Assembly: GCA_030706735.1 (NCBI GenBank)
Contig: JAUZNZ010000019.1
Span: 1-64,000 of the forward strand
Length of the DNA: 64,000 nt
Reading direction: 5' to 3'
Source: Bacteroidota bacterium
GTDB taxonomy: Bacteria; Bacteroidota; Bacteroidia; Chitinophagales; Chitinophagaceae
A model generated the notes under the pieces. The model did not search any database, was not told the origin of the DNA, and was given only the letters and a program-made list of their open reading frames with translations. The position numbers were made by a program, and so were the translations under genes. Each line of letters starts with the position of its first letter. Positions within the stretch are counted from its first letter, which is position 1. Below are positions 25,451 through 33,702 of the stretch, piece after piece.

Positions 25451-26212
25451 TTAAGATTCCTTGGTGACCGGCAGGGCATGTACCGCCGCGGCCATTTCAT
25501 GGATAAGCCCTCCGTCCTTTTCGATCGCGTTGCCAACGACGATGACATCGGCGCCGGCCTTGACATTGAGATAGGCTTTTTCCGGATCCCGGATGCCGCC
25601 GCCGACGACGAGGGGAACCTCCAGGCTGGCCGCCACGCAGGCGATCATCTCCTCGCGGATGGGATGCCGGGCTCCGCTGCCCGCGTCCATATAGATCAGT
25701 TTCATGCCCAGCATTTCTCCCGCCATGGCGGTGCAAAGGGCGATCTCGTTCTTGTCTGCCGGGATGGGGGTGGCATTGCTGATATAGGAGACGGTGGTCG
25801 GGGCGCCCCCGTCGATCACCATATAGCCGGTGGAAATGATCTCCAGCCCGCTTTGCCTGACGGCAGGAGCCGATATGACGTGCTGGCCGATAAGCAATTC
25901 CGGGTTCCTGCCCGAGATAAGGGACAGGTATAACAGGGCATCGGCGTGTCGCGAGACCTGGGAAGGCGTGCCGGGAAAAAGAATGACGGGGATGGCGCAA
26001 TGGCGCCGGATATGTTTCACCACCTCGTCGAGGTGGTTGGATACGACGAGGCTTCCGCCGACCAGCAAATAATCCACTTTTGCGCTCACGGCAAGCGCGG
26101 TGAGCGTATCGAGCTTTTCGGGATTCACATGGTCCGGATCGACCAGCACGGCGAAGGATTTTTGACCCTTTCTCTTCTTTGCCAATAACGACTCATAAAT
26201 GCGCTGCTTCAT
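25451..26212 (-). CDS. Geranylgeranylglyceryl phosphate synthase (PcrB/GGGPS family)
   Basis: The 253-residue TIM-barrel prenyltransferase has the family motifs VLVDPDHVNPEKL, LLVGGSLV, LFPGTPSQVSRHADALLYLS, STGYMVIDGG, YMDAGSGARHPI and VVGGGIRDPEKAY. Family members join a polyprenyl diphosphate to glycerol-1-phosphate through an ether bond. Group II enzymes are known from Bacteroidota such as Flavobacterium johnsoniae, but the downstream lipid in these bacteria is not established. No glycerol-1-phosphate dehydrogenase lies nearby. Confidence 0.9.
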   Translation of the reverse strand: MKQRIYESLLAKKRKGQKSFAVLVDPDHVNPEKLDTLTALAVSAKVDYLLVGGSLVVSNHLDEVVKHIRRHCAIPVILFPGTPSQVSRHADALLYLSLISGRNPELLIGQHVISAPAVRQSGLEIISTGYMVIDGGAPTTVSYISNATPIPADKNEIALCTAMAGEMLGMKLIYMDAGSGARHPIREEMIACVAASLEVPLVVGGGIRDPEKAYLNVKAGADVIVVGNAIEKDGGLIHEMAAAVHALPVTKES

Positions 26213-26248
26213 TTGCTTATTGCCGTTGGTACTGATGCAAAAATGCGA

Positions 26249-26734
26249 TTATTTTCTTAATAATACAAGCTGGCCGTGGTGGTAAGCCATGTGGCTGGTG
26301 CGGCTCAGCAGAACGCTCAATTTATTCCGGTGCGGTTCTTTGACGAAGTCATCGGCGGACATGCGTGTATGTTGTGAGAACCAGTCCCCGGTCGTCATCG
26401 ATTTGAAATGATCGGCAAGCCGCGCATTCGCGTCGGACCAGTACTGTCGCAGTGTCGCGACGGGCGGCATGTCTTTCCCCGATTTATTATCCGGATTCGT
26501 GAGGAATACGGCTTGCAGACCCGGATGCCGCTTTTCTCCCAGGCCCAGCAGTTCCGCCATATCGTCGTGAACGACCATGAGATGTCCGAGGAGGTAGATC
26601 CCACGATTCCTGCCGGGAGAGATCTCCTGTTGCCATTGTTCGTCGCCAAGGGCCGCCAGCAAGGCATCTATCCTTTTGACATGGGCGTCCCAGCTGATCA
26701 GCGCCATTTTTACGTATAATTCATCGTGGCTCAT
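26249..26734 (-). CDS. DinB family protein
   Basis: The 161-residue four-helix protein fits the DinB/YfiT-like superfamily: a helix with HVKRIDALLAAL, the metal-type His in YLLGHLMVVHDDMAELLGLG, and a C-terminal HMAYHHGQLVLL. Several members are metal-dependent transferases for bacillithiol or mycothiol, while others have unknown roles. It lies 36 bases upstream of the GGGPS gene on the same strand. Confidence 0.85.
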   Translation of the reverse strand: MSHDELYVKMALISWDAHVKRIDALLAALGDEQWQQEISPGRNRGIYLLGHLMVVHDDMAELLGLGEKRHPGLQAVFLTNPDNKSGKDMPPVATLRQYWSDANARLADHFKSMTTGDWFSQHTRMSADDFVKEPHRNKLSVLLSRTSHMAYHHGQLVLLRK

Positions 26735-26888
26735 GTTCGATTTTTTTTTGCGGTCTTGTAATGTAGCATTTTTTGTACGAACGGGATATTCCTATACATC
26801 TTTTTCATGGATACCTCCAAAAATTTTTGATCCTCCGGGTGACGAAAAATGTGCAAAAATCTGTTAAAGCCCGACCCATCTGCACTAT

Positions 26889-26909
26889 AAAAATCTGGCC
26901 CGATTTTTT
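26889..26909 (+). other. AT-rich hairpin upstream of nrdJ
   Basis: AAAAATC (26889-26895) can pair with GATTTTT (26902-26908) around TGGCCC. It lies about 110 bases before nrdJ in a 283-base gap with no recognisable gene. No cobalamin riboswitch core (B12 box) was seen in this gap. Significance unclear. Confidence 0.2.
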
Positions 26910-27017
26910 CCACAGACTGTGCATATCTCAGGCGTGGAAATATCGAAATCAAAAAATACTTTCGTTATCCCCGGCCGAAATTTTTTTACCTAACCTTTTT
27001 TAAACAGGGCTCGACTT

Positions 27018-30000
27018 ATGGAAAATAAAAAGCAATCTAAAGGCTTGCAGTTCAATCGTCGCTTTACCAGGGACGATGTGCAGGTATTCGATCAGTTCAC
27101 TTACGATTACCGTACGTCCGTCATTCGTAATCCGAGCGGTGAGGTGGTGTTCGAAATGAACAATGTGGAGGTGCCTGCACAATGGAGCCAGATTGCTACC
27201 GATATATTAGCCCAAAAATATTTCCGCAAGGCCGGTGTTCCGCAGCCGGACGGCTCGCTGGGACGGGAGACCTCCGTGCGGCAGGTGGCCCATCGCATGG
27301 CCAATTGCTGGAGGGTCTGGGGGGAGCGTTCCGGGTACTTCGAAAGCCCGCAGGACGCCCAGATCTTCTATGAAGAGCTGGTTTACAGCATGCTGAACCA
27401 GGCCTGCGTCCCCAATTCGCCGCAGTGGTTCAATACCGGCCTCCATGAAAGCTATGGCATTACCGGGAAGCCCCAGGGTCATTATTTCGTGGATCCGGCG
27501 GATAACCAGCTGAAGCGTTCCACCTCCGCCTACGAGCGTCCGCAACCTCATGCCTGCTTCATATTGAGCGTCGAGGACGACCTGGTCAATGACGGCGGCA
27601 TCATGGACCTCTGGGTACGCGAGGCCCGCATCTTCAAATACGGATCGGGCGTGGGCACCAATTTCTCGAATATCCGCGGGGAAGGAGAGAAACTGAGCGG
27701 AGGCGGTACGTCGAGCGGACTGATGAGCTTCCTGAAGATCGGGGATCGCGCGGCGGGCGCGATCAAGTCCGGGGGTACGACCCGGCGTGCGGCGAAAATG
27801 GTTTGTCTCGACCTGGACCATCCGGAGATCATGGACTTCATCAACTGGAAGGTGGAAGAAGAGAAGAAGGTGGGCGCATTGATCGCGGCGGGCTATCCCA
27901 GCGATTATGAAGGAGAGGCCTACCGGACCGTCTCGGGACAGAATTCGAATAACTCCATCCGCATACCGAATGAGTTCTTCAATAAGCTTCGGCAGGGCGA
28001 AGACTGGGAACTCAAGGCGCGCAGCGACGGACGGATCATGAAAACCGTTCCGGCCAGGGAAGTCTGGAACCAGATTGCGTATGCAGCATGGCGTTGTGCT
28101 GACCCGGGTACCCAATACGATACTACCATCAACGAATGGCATACCTGCCCGAATGGTGGCCGTATCCGGGCTTCCAACCCTTGCTCCGAGTATATGTTCC
28201 TGGACAATACGGCCTGCAACCTGGCATCCGTGAACCTGCGCCGGTTCTATGACGAGGACACGAATACGTTCGACGTCGAAGGCTTCGAGTACACGTCCAG
28301 GCTATGGACGGCGGTGCTGGAAATTTCTGTGCTGATGGCGCAGTTCCCATCGAAGGAAGTGGCACAGCTCTCTTATGACTATCGTACGCTTGGCCTCGGC
28401 TACGCCAACCTCGGCTCGATGCTGATGGTCATGGGTATCCCCTATGACAGTGAAGAGGCGCGCGGGATCGCCGGCGCGATCACGGCCATCATGACGGGCG
28501 TCGCCTACAGGACCTCGGCTGAAATGGCCGGCGTCATGGGCGCCTTTCCCAGGTTCGAAGAGAATCGGGAAGAGATGCTGCGGGTCATGCGCAATCACCG
28601 TCTGGCGGCCTATGACGCCGACGAGTACGAGGGATTGGAAACCAAGCCGCAGGGTATCAAGGCAAAGTATTGCCCCGATTACCTGCTGACCGCGGCCACC
28701 AAGGCCTGGGACGAGGCCGTTCAGCTCGGTGAAAAATTCGGTTACCGGAACGCGCAGGCCACGGTCATCGCTCCGACCGGCACGATCGGCCTGGTCATGG
28801 ACTGCGACACGACGGGAGTGGAACCTGATTTTGCCCTGGTCAAATTCAAAAAATTGTCGGGAGGCGGATATTTCAAGATCATCAATCAATCCGTGCCCAC
28901 TGCCCTGAGGAACCTGGGCTATAACGAAAAACAGATCGACACCATCATCAAATATGCGGTGGGTACCGGAACCTTCGCGGGGGCGCCGGGCATCAACCAT
29001 CAAACGCTGAGCGAGAAAGGCTTCATCGCAGACGAGATCAAGAAGCTGGATGCGGCGGTGGGGTCCGCCTTCGAGATCGGCTTCGTATTCAATGTCTATG
29101 CGCTTGGCGAAGAGTGCCTCCAACGGTTGGGTTTCGAACCGGCACAATATTTCAATTTCGAATGGAATCTGCTCGAGGCGCTGGGCTTCTCCGATGCGGA
29201 TATCGAAGCGGCCAATGACTATGTATGCGGCGCGATGACGGTGGAAGGCGCTCCCTACCTGAAGGAGGAACATCTGGCCGTCTTCGATTGCGCGAACAAG
29301 TGCGGCAAGAAAGGCGAGCGGTTCATCCATGCTCACGGGCATATCCGGATGATGGGCGCTACGCAACCCTTCATCAGCGGGGCCATTTCCAAGACGATCA
29401 ACCTGCCTAACGAGGCCCTGGTCGAAGAGATCGCCGATTCCTATATGCTGAGCTGGCAGCTGGGATTGAAAGCTTGCGCATTATATCGCGACGGTTCCAA
29501 GCTTTCGCAACCCCTCAGCAATAAGTCAGACAAGAAAAAGAAAGACGAGGAAAGGGACAGCGCTGCCGCAGAGCCGCGCAACCTGGCTGCCGATATGGCC
29601 GCCGCGGCGGCACAAACCGCCCCGGTCGCCGGTCCGGAGTCGCATATCGTCGATCTGAGCAAGCTCACCGTGCAGGACCTGCTGGAAGAGGTGCAAAAGC
29701 GGGTGCAGGCTTCGCCGGATACCAAGCTGAAGCGGGAGTTGGCGACCATCGTCGAACGGCGGACGCTGCCCGCCAAGCGACGCGGCTTCACGCAAAAGGC
29801 AAAAATAAACGGCCAGGCCATTTTCCTGCGCACGGGAGAATATAGCGACGGCACCGTAGGTGAGATCTTCATCGACATGGCCAAGGAAGGGGCGACGATG
29901 CGCAGCATGTCAAACTGCTTTGCCATCGCCATTTCGATCGGTCTGCAATATGGCGTGCCGCTGGAAGAGTTCGTGGAGAAATTTGTATTCACCCGATTCG

Positions 30001-30446
30001 AACCGTCCGGCATGGTCGATCATCCCAATATCAAGAGCACGACCTCCATCGTCGATTTCATCTTCCGCGTGCTGGCCTATGAATATCTTGGCCGGACTGA
30101 CCTGGTGCATGTCCTCGACCGGCCCGAAGTGGCCAATAGCGGCACGGACGACTGGGATGAGATACCCACCTCCCTGGAATATGATGACCAAACACCGGAA
30201 TTGAGCGATGTACGCGTAGTAGCCAAGGCCGCCTCCGCACCCGCTCCCATTCCTGCCGCACCCGCAGCCGCCGCCAGGGCGCCCAAGGCAACGGTTAAAA
30301 TGGAGAAGGGGCTGGATGCCATAAATGCAGCGGCAAAGAGCATGCAAAGCGATGCCCCAGCCTGCAATACCTGTGGTCATATTACGATCCGGAGCGGAAC
30401 CTGCTATAAGTGCCTGAATTGCGGTAATAGCATGGGTTGCAGCTAG
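27018..30446 (+). CDS. nrdJ: Adenosylcobalamin-dependent ribonucleotide reductase (class II)
   Basis: The 1142-residue enzyme reduces ribonucleotides for DNA synthesis. The N-terminal RNR domain includes PNSPQWFNTGLHESYG, the Cys of PHACFILSVEDDL near residue 179, SGTTRRAAKMVCLDLDHPEI and the active-site NPCSEYMFLDNTACNLASVNL near residue 388. Later LAPTGTIG-type sequence (VIAPTGTIGLVMDCDTTG) is present. A TSCPD-type region lies at about 930-1040. The C-terminus has an Ala/Pro-rich linker and a zinc ribbon CNTCGHITIRSGTCYKCLNC that probably supplies the redox-active cysteines. No class I or III reductase is in the window. Confidence 0.97.
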   Translation: MENKKQSKGLQFNRRFTRDDVQVFDQFTYDYRTSVIRNPSGEVVFEMNNVEVPAQWSQIATDILAQKYFRKAGVPQPDGSLGRETSVRQVAHRMANCWRVWGERSGYFESPQDAQIFYEELVYSMLNQACVPNSPQWFNTGLHESYGITGKPQGHYFVDPADNQLKRSTSAYERPQPHACFILSVEDDLVNDGGIMDLWVREARIFKYGSGVGTNFSNIRGEGEKLSGGGTSSGLMSFLKIGDRAAGAIKSGGTTRRAAKMVCLDLDHPEIMDFINWKVEEEKKVGALIAAGYPSDYEGEAYRTVSGQNSNNSIRIPNEFFNKLRQGEDWELKARSDGRIMKTVPAREVWNQIAYAAWRCADPGTQYDTTINEWHTCPNGGRIRASNPCSEYMFLDNTACNLASVNLRRFYDEDTNTFDVEGFEYTSRLWTAVLEISVLMAQFPSKEVAQLSYDYRTLGLGYANLGSMLMVMGIPYDSEEARGIAGAITAIMTGVAYRTSAEMAGVMGAFPRFEENREEMLRVMRNHRLAAYDADEYEGLETKPQGIKAKYCPDYLLTAATKAWDEAVQLGEKFGYRNAQATVIAPTGTIGLVMDCDTTGVEPDFALVKFKKLSGGGYFKIINQSVPTALRNLGYNEKQIDTIIKYAVGTGTFAGAPGINHQTLSEKGFIADEIKKLDAAVGSAFEIGFVFNVYALGEECLQRLGFEPAQYFNFEWNLLEALGFSDADIEAANDYVCGAMTVEGAPYLKEEHLAVFDCANKCGKKGERFIHAHGHIRMMGATQPFISGAISKTINLPNEALVEEIADSYMLSWQLGLKACALYRDGSKLSQPLSNKSDKKKKDEERDSAAAEPRNLAADMAAAAAQTAPVAGPESHIVDLSKLTVQDLLEEVQKRVQASPDTKLKRELATIVERRTLPAKRRGFTQKAKINGQAIFLRTGEYSDGTVGEIFIDMAKEGATMRSMSNCFAIAISIGLQYGVPLEEFVEKFVFTRFEPSGMVDHPNIKSTTSIVDFIFRVLAYEYLGRTDLVHVLDRPEVANSGTDDWDEIPTSLEYDDQTPELSDVRVVAKAASAPAPIPAAPAAAARAPKATVKMEKGLDAINAAAKSMQSDAPACNTCGHITIRSGTCYKCLNCGNSMGCS

Positions 30447-30536
30447 ATACGCCAGGGCTCGGGGCATTGTCCGATTAGCGTCACAGGCGGGGAGATATGA
30501 GTATCTTTTGTCGGGTATTCATCGTACATTATATTT

Positions 30537-30591
30537 CGAAAATAAGTTATATAAGTGTATTCCATTATATACTTTTAAGCACTTATTTTCG
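30537..30591. repeat. 11-base perfect inverted repeat upstream of a small lipoprotein gene
   Basis: CGAAAATAAGT (30537-30547) and ACTTATTTTCG (30581-30591) are perfect inverse complements with a 33-base A/T-rich spacer that holds a second, shorter repeat (ATAAGTG at 30551 and CACTTAT at 30580). It lies between nrdJ and the 39-residue lipoprotein gene and could be a paired operator or a 3' structure of nrdJ. There is no T run, so a standard terminator is unlikely. Confidence 0.5.
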
Positions 30592-30626
30592 TTATAATAG
30601 TCCGTAAACAACAAAAATCAAAATCT

Positions 30627-30746
30627 ATGAAACGAATCCTAGCCCTGATCCTGATCATCTCATTCGTAGCCACATCATGCAGCCGGAGCGTAACGCCCGG
30701 GGATGCAGCCAGTCATCACTACGGTCATTGCCGGGACGTACGGTAA
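30627..30746 (+). CDS. Small putative lipoprotein of 39 residues
   Basis: The product starts MKRILALILIISFVATSC, an almost ideal lipoprotein signal with lipobox VATSC, and after cleavage leaves only about 22 residues (CSRSVTPGDAASHHYGHC...). It has two His, a Tyr and a second Cys in the tail. The upstream region is A/T rich with a strong inverted repeat. No family is recognised. A surface-anchored peptide, a processed signal or a metal-binding tail are all possible. Confidence 0.55.
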   Translation: MKRILALILIISFVATSCSRSVTPGDAASHHYGHCRDVR

Positions 30747-30878
30747 TCGCTCATTCGGCCATATTTTTCAGCTATTCCGCGACCGACCATTGTCTTTGCC
30801 CGGATCACTACCCGGGGAGGGACCGGTCAATTCCGGGATGGCTTTTTTATTATACATTTGAGCCAAACTCTGGCAGGA

Positions 30879-31355
30879 ATGACGGTTACATTCGGGTACA
30901 ACAAGAAGCAGGTATTGGACGGATTGAGGGGACATTTTTTCGGCAGGCCGGAGATCCGGATCATGGCCATCGTCATCAATGTATTTGCGATCCTGTCCGC
31001 CGTGTTGTTCGCGATGAAGAAGATCCAGGCCCTGCCGTTCCTGATCTTTTCGGTGCTTTGGTTCCTGCTATGGCTGTCGATCCGGCGATTATTGCCACTC
31101 AGCATCTATAAACGTTCTGCGACCTTCAGGGACACCTTCATTCTCAGCCTTGACGAAAAGGGCGTCCTGCTGGAGACCGAACGGGGCAACCAGCTATGGC
31201 AGTGGGGCCAATTCAGCGGCTTCAAAGAGACGCTCTATTTCTTCCATCTTTACTTCGATTCGCGGTCCTTTTTCCTGATCCCCAAGGATAGTTTCAAGGA
31301 TATTCCGGAGATACAGGCGGCACGCCAACTCCTGAAGGACAGGATCAATAAGTGA
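30879..31355 (+). CDS. YcxB-like membrane protein
   Basis: The 158-residue product has an N-terminal beta segment (MTVTFGYNKKQVLDGLRGHF), two adjacent transmembrane helices at about residues 28-70, and a soluble C-terminal domain with TFILSLDEKGVLLETERGNQ and FFLIPKDSFKD. This matches the YcxB-like family, whose function is not known. A TTG seven codons upstream also opens the frame; the ATG at 30879 is preferred. Confidence 0.7.
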   Translation: MTVTFGYNKKQVLDGLRGHFFGRPEIRIMAIVINVFAILSAVLFAMKKIQALPFLIFSVLWFLLWLSIRRLLPLSIYKRSATFRDTFILSLDEKGVLLETERGNQLWQWGQFSGFKETLYFFHLYFDSRSFFLIPKDSFKDIPEIQAARQLLKDRINK

Positions 31356-31442
31356 GATAAATGGTATTTATTTAACTCAACTAATTTCCCGGTCTTGAGA
31401 AACTGGCCTACCTTGGGGTACAATGCCCATTAAAGATATTTT

Positions 31443-32567
31443 ATGACGAAACTGACCTTTAATAATAAGGCCAACGCTTTTTACACGAGCGTCAAGGCCG
31501 CGGTCGATCAATATTTCATCTCCAGCAAGCAGAAAAAAACAGGTAATTGGAAGCTCTATCTGAAAAGCGGCACCCTCATCCCGGGCGCCTTGTTCATGTA
31601 TATGGGCCTGCTTTTCTTCTTCCGCCAATCGGGGCCCCTGGCCTCTCATCCCGGAGCGCTCGCCGTCACGCTGGGCGTTATCGGATGCGGCGTTCTCGGA
31701 CTGGCGCTGGCGAGCGTCGGATTCAACGTCATGCATGACGCCTGCCACGGCAGTTATTCCACACGCGGCTGGGTCAATGACCTGATGGGCCTTTCGCTGA
31801 ATGCGCTGGGAGGCAATGCATTCATCTGGAAGTTCAAACATAACATTATCCATCATACCTATACCAATGTCGACGGGATCGACGATGATATCGCCAAGAG
31901 CCCGCTGATGCGCCAGTGCCCTTCCCAAAAATGGGTGCCTGCGCACCGGTTCCAGCATATTTACGTCGTATTGGTCTACGCGATCTCTTCCTTTGCCTGG
32001 GTCACCATGATGGACTTCAATAAATACTTCAAGCGCCGGATCGTCAACATGCCCCTGCAAAAGATGAGCGTCAAGGAGCATGTCATCTTCTGGCTCAGCA
32101 AGGTATTGTATGCCGCTGCGTATATCCTGATCCCCGCCTATTTCGTCGGCTGGCGTACCTGGGCCATCGGCTTCGCCTCGATGCATATCGTCCAGGGGCT
32201 GGCGCTGGCGATCGTGTTCCAACTGGCCCATGTGGTGGAACATGCAGAATTCGTCCACATCGGAGAGAACGATACCGTGAAGCTGGAAGAGGAATGGGCG
32301 ATCCACCAGGTAAAGACGACCGCCAATTTCGCCCCGCGCAATAAGATCATTTCCTGGTTCGTCGGCGGCCTGAACTTCCAGGTCGAGCATCATCTTTTCC
32401 CCCGGATCAGCCATGTGCATTATCCGGCGATCAGCGAGATCGTAAAAAAGACCTGCCGGGAGTTCGACATCATGTATCATGAATTCCCTACGATGACCCG
32501 GGCGATCGGCTCACACTTCCGCATGATGTACCAATTGGGTAGGCGGCCTGTGGCGGCGCGGGTATAA
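31443..32567 (+). CDS. Fatty acid (acyl-lipid or acyl-CoA) desaturase
   Basis: The 374-residue integral membrane di-iron enzyme has the three His clusters NVMHDACHGSYS, KHNIIHHTYTNVDG and NFQVEHHLFPRISH, plus an intermediate HVVEHAEFVH. Four or more hydrophobic segments lie between them. The third box of the Q-x-x-H-H form is typical of front-end type desaturases. It introduces a double bond into membrane fatty acids; the position cannot be read from sequence. Stand-alone gene, convergent with gldB. Confidence 0.9.
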   Translation: MTKLTFNNKANAFYTSVKAAVDQYFISSKQKKTGNWKLYLKSGTLIPGALFMYMGLLFFFRQSGPLASHPGALAVTLGVIGCGVLGLALASVGFNVMHDACHGSYSTRGWVNDLMGLSLNALGGNAFIWKFKHNIIHHTYTNVDGIDDDIAKSPLMRQCPSQKWVPAHRFQHIYVVLVYAISSFAWVTMMDFNKYFKRRIVNMPLQKMSVKEHVIFWLSKVLYAAAYILIPAYFVGWRTWAIGFASMHIVQGLALAIVFQLAHVVEHAEFVHIGENDTVKLEEEWAIHQVKTTANFAPRNKIISWFVGGLNFQVEHHLFPRISHVHYPAISEIVKKTCREFDIMYHEFPTMTRAIGSHFRMMYQLGRRPVAARV

Positions 32568-32603
32568 GGCCTCGGAACCGGGCAGCGACAAGGCCCGCGA
32601 TGG

Positions 32604-33659
32604 CTACTTGGGCTTATATTTACTTTCCTCGAGGATCTTTCGCGCAGGCAGGCGCATAACCTGTTCAGGCGTGATGCCGTCATGGCTGTTCACATACTTC
32701 TTTACGATCTGCCAGCCCACCCAGGGGCCGATATTACCAGGCGATGCATCCGGCATGCCCAGGGTCTTGGGCGATTCGCCGATATAGTTCTTGATCAGGT
32801 CCGGATCGACGGTAAAGAGATCGGTGTTTTGGAGAAAGTAATTCCAGATCAATCCCTCATTTGCCTTGCACCATTCCAATTGATCCTGGGTGTAGCCCGT
32901 CTTGATGCTGTCTGCCGTTCCGGGAAGGAATTTGTCGACCAGCCACCAATACCTGCCCTTACCGATCATCTGCTCGATCAGGGACTTGTTATCCGAACTG
33001 TCGGGGAACAAGTCTTCGGCGATGACGCTCAGGCAGCCGGCCGGAATATAGGCCGGTTCGAATCGCCTCGCGATATAGGCGGGGAAGTCATCCTGGCCCT
33101 TGCCGAGCGTATAGAATGAAGAATGCTGTCCCGCGTATAATTGCAGGCCGATGGCCAGGGCGGACGGCGTGATGGCCACTCCCGGTCCGTCAAAGGGGCC
33201 GACATAGGCCACCACATGCGCGGGCAGCGGATAGTGGGGAAAATAATATTTCACGAACCGGAAGGCCTGCGTCAACTCCTTGCCCAACCAGGCCATGTCA
33301 CGGTATTTGATCCGGATCGAATCCTCGACGGGCCGATAGCTGACCAGGAACTCGCGGCTCGCGGCAAAGGCCACTCGATTGGTATCGGCCAGGGGCCCTG
33401 CCCCCAGGATATTGGTCACAAAATCCCCGACGAACCAGGGATATTCCCGGCTTACCCGGTACAGTCCCTGCGCAATATGATCGGAATCCATGGCGAACCA
33501 GGCGGTGTCGAAGCGTTCCACCTGCACGGGATGGACCGCCACCCCCGACACGTCCGGTACATCCTTTCGCCCTCCGCAGGAGGAGAGGCAGGCGAACAGG
33601 CTGCAGAACAGGATGAGGATGCCTGAGGCGGGCGCAATAGTTTGTCTTTTCGTAAACAC
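32604..33659 (-). CDS. gldB: Gliding motility lipoprotein GldB
   Basis: The 351-residue lipoprotein has lipobox CLSSC followed by GGRK. The body matches GldB: RFDTAWFAMD, YPWFVGDFVTNILG, AYVGPFDGPGVAITPSALAIGLQLYAG and PGNIGPWVGWQIVKKYV. GldB is needed for gliding and Type IX secretion in Flavobacterium but occurs in many non-gliding relatives too. It is divergent from nadE with 43 bases between the start codons, a pairing seen in other Bacteroidota. gldC is not next to it. Confidence 0.9.
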   Translation of the reverse strand: MFTKRQTIAPASGILILFCSLFACLSSCGGRKDVPDVSGVAVHPVQVERFDTAWFAMDSDHIAQGLYRVSREYPWFVGDFVTNILGAGPLADTNRVAFAASREFLVSYRPVEDSIRIKYRDMAWLGKELTQAFRFVKYYFPHYPLPAHVVAYVGPFDGPGVAITPSALAIGLQLYAGQHSSFYTLGKGQDDFPAYIARRFEPAYIPAGCLSVIAEDLFPDSSDNKSLIEQMIGKGRYWWLVDKFLPGTADSIKTGYTQDQLEWCKANEGLIWNYFLQNTDLFTVDPDLIKNYIGESPKTLGMPDASPGNIGPWVGWQIVKKYVNSHDGITPEQVMRLPARKILEESKYKPK

Positions 33660-33670
33660 GGCAAAATCGG

Positions 33671-33698
33671 TTGATTCATACGAAGTAACGTAAATTTG
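33671..33698 (+). promoter_or_regulatory. Bacteroidota-type promoter for nadE
   Basis: TTG at 33671-33673 and TAAATTTG at 33691-33698 match the TTG / TAnnTTTG consensus, with 17 bases between. The nadE ATG starts only four bases after the -7 element, so transcription would begin at or near the start codon. Confidence 0.55.
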
Positions 33699-33702
33699 TA
33701 CT

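Noticed and set aside
26735..27017. Gap before the B12-dependent reductase searched for a cobalamin riboswitch and NrdR boxes.
   Set aside because: No B12 box or paired NrdR-box palindromes were recognised; only an AT-rich hairpin was found.
31377..32480. Long minus-strand open frame opposite the desaturase gene; similar long opposite-strand frames face nadE and nrdJ.
   Set aside because: They lie fully inside well-supported genes and show no motifs, as expected for GC-rich coding DNA.
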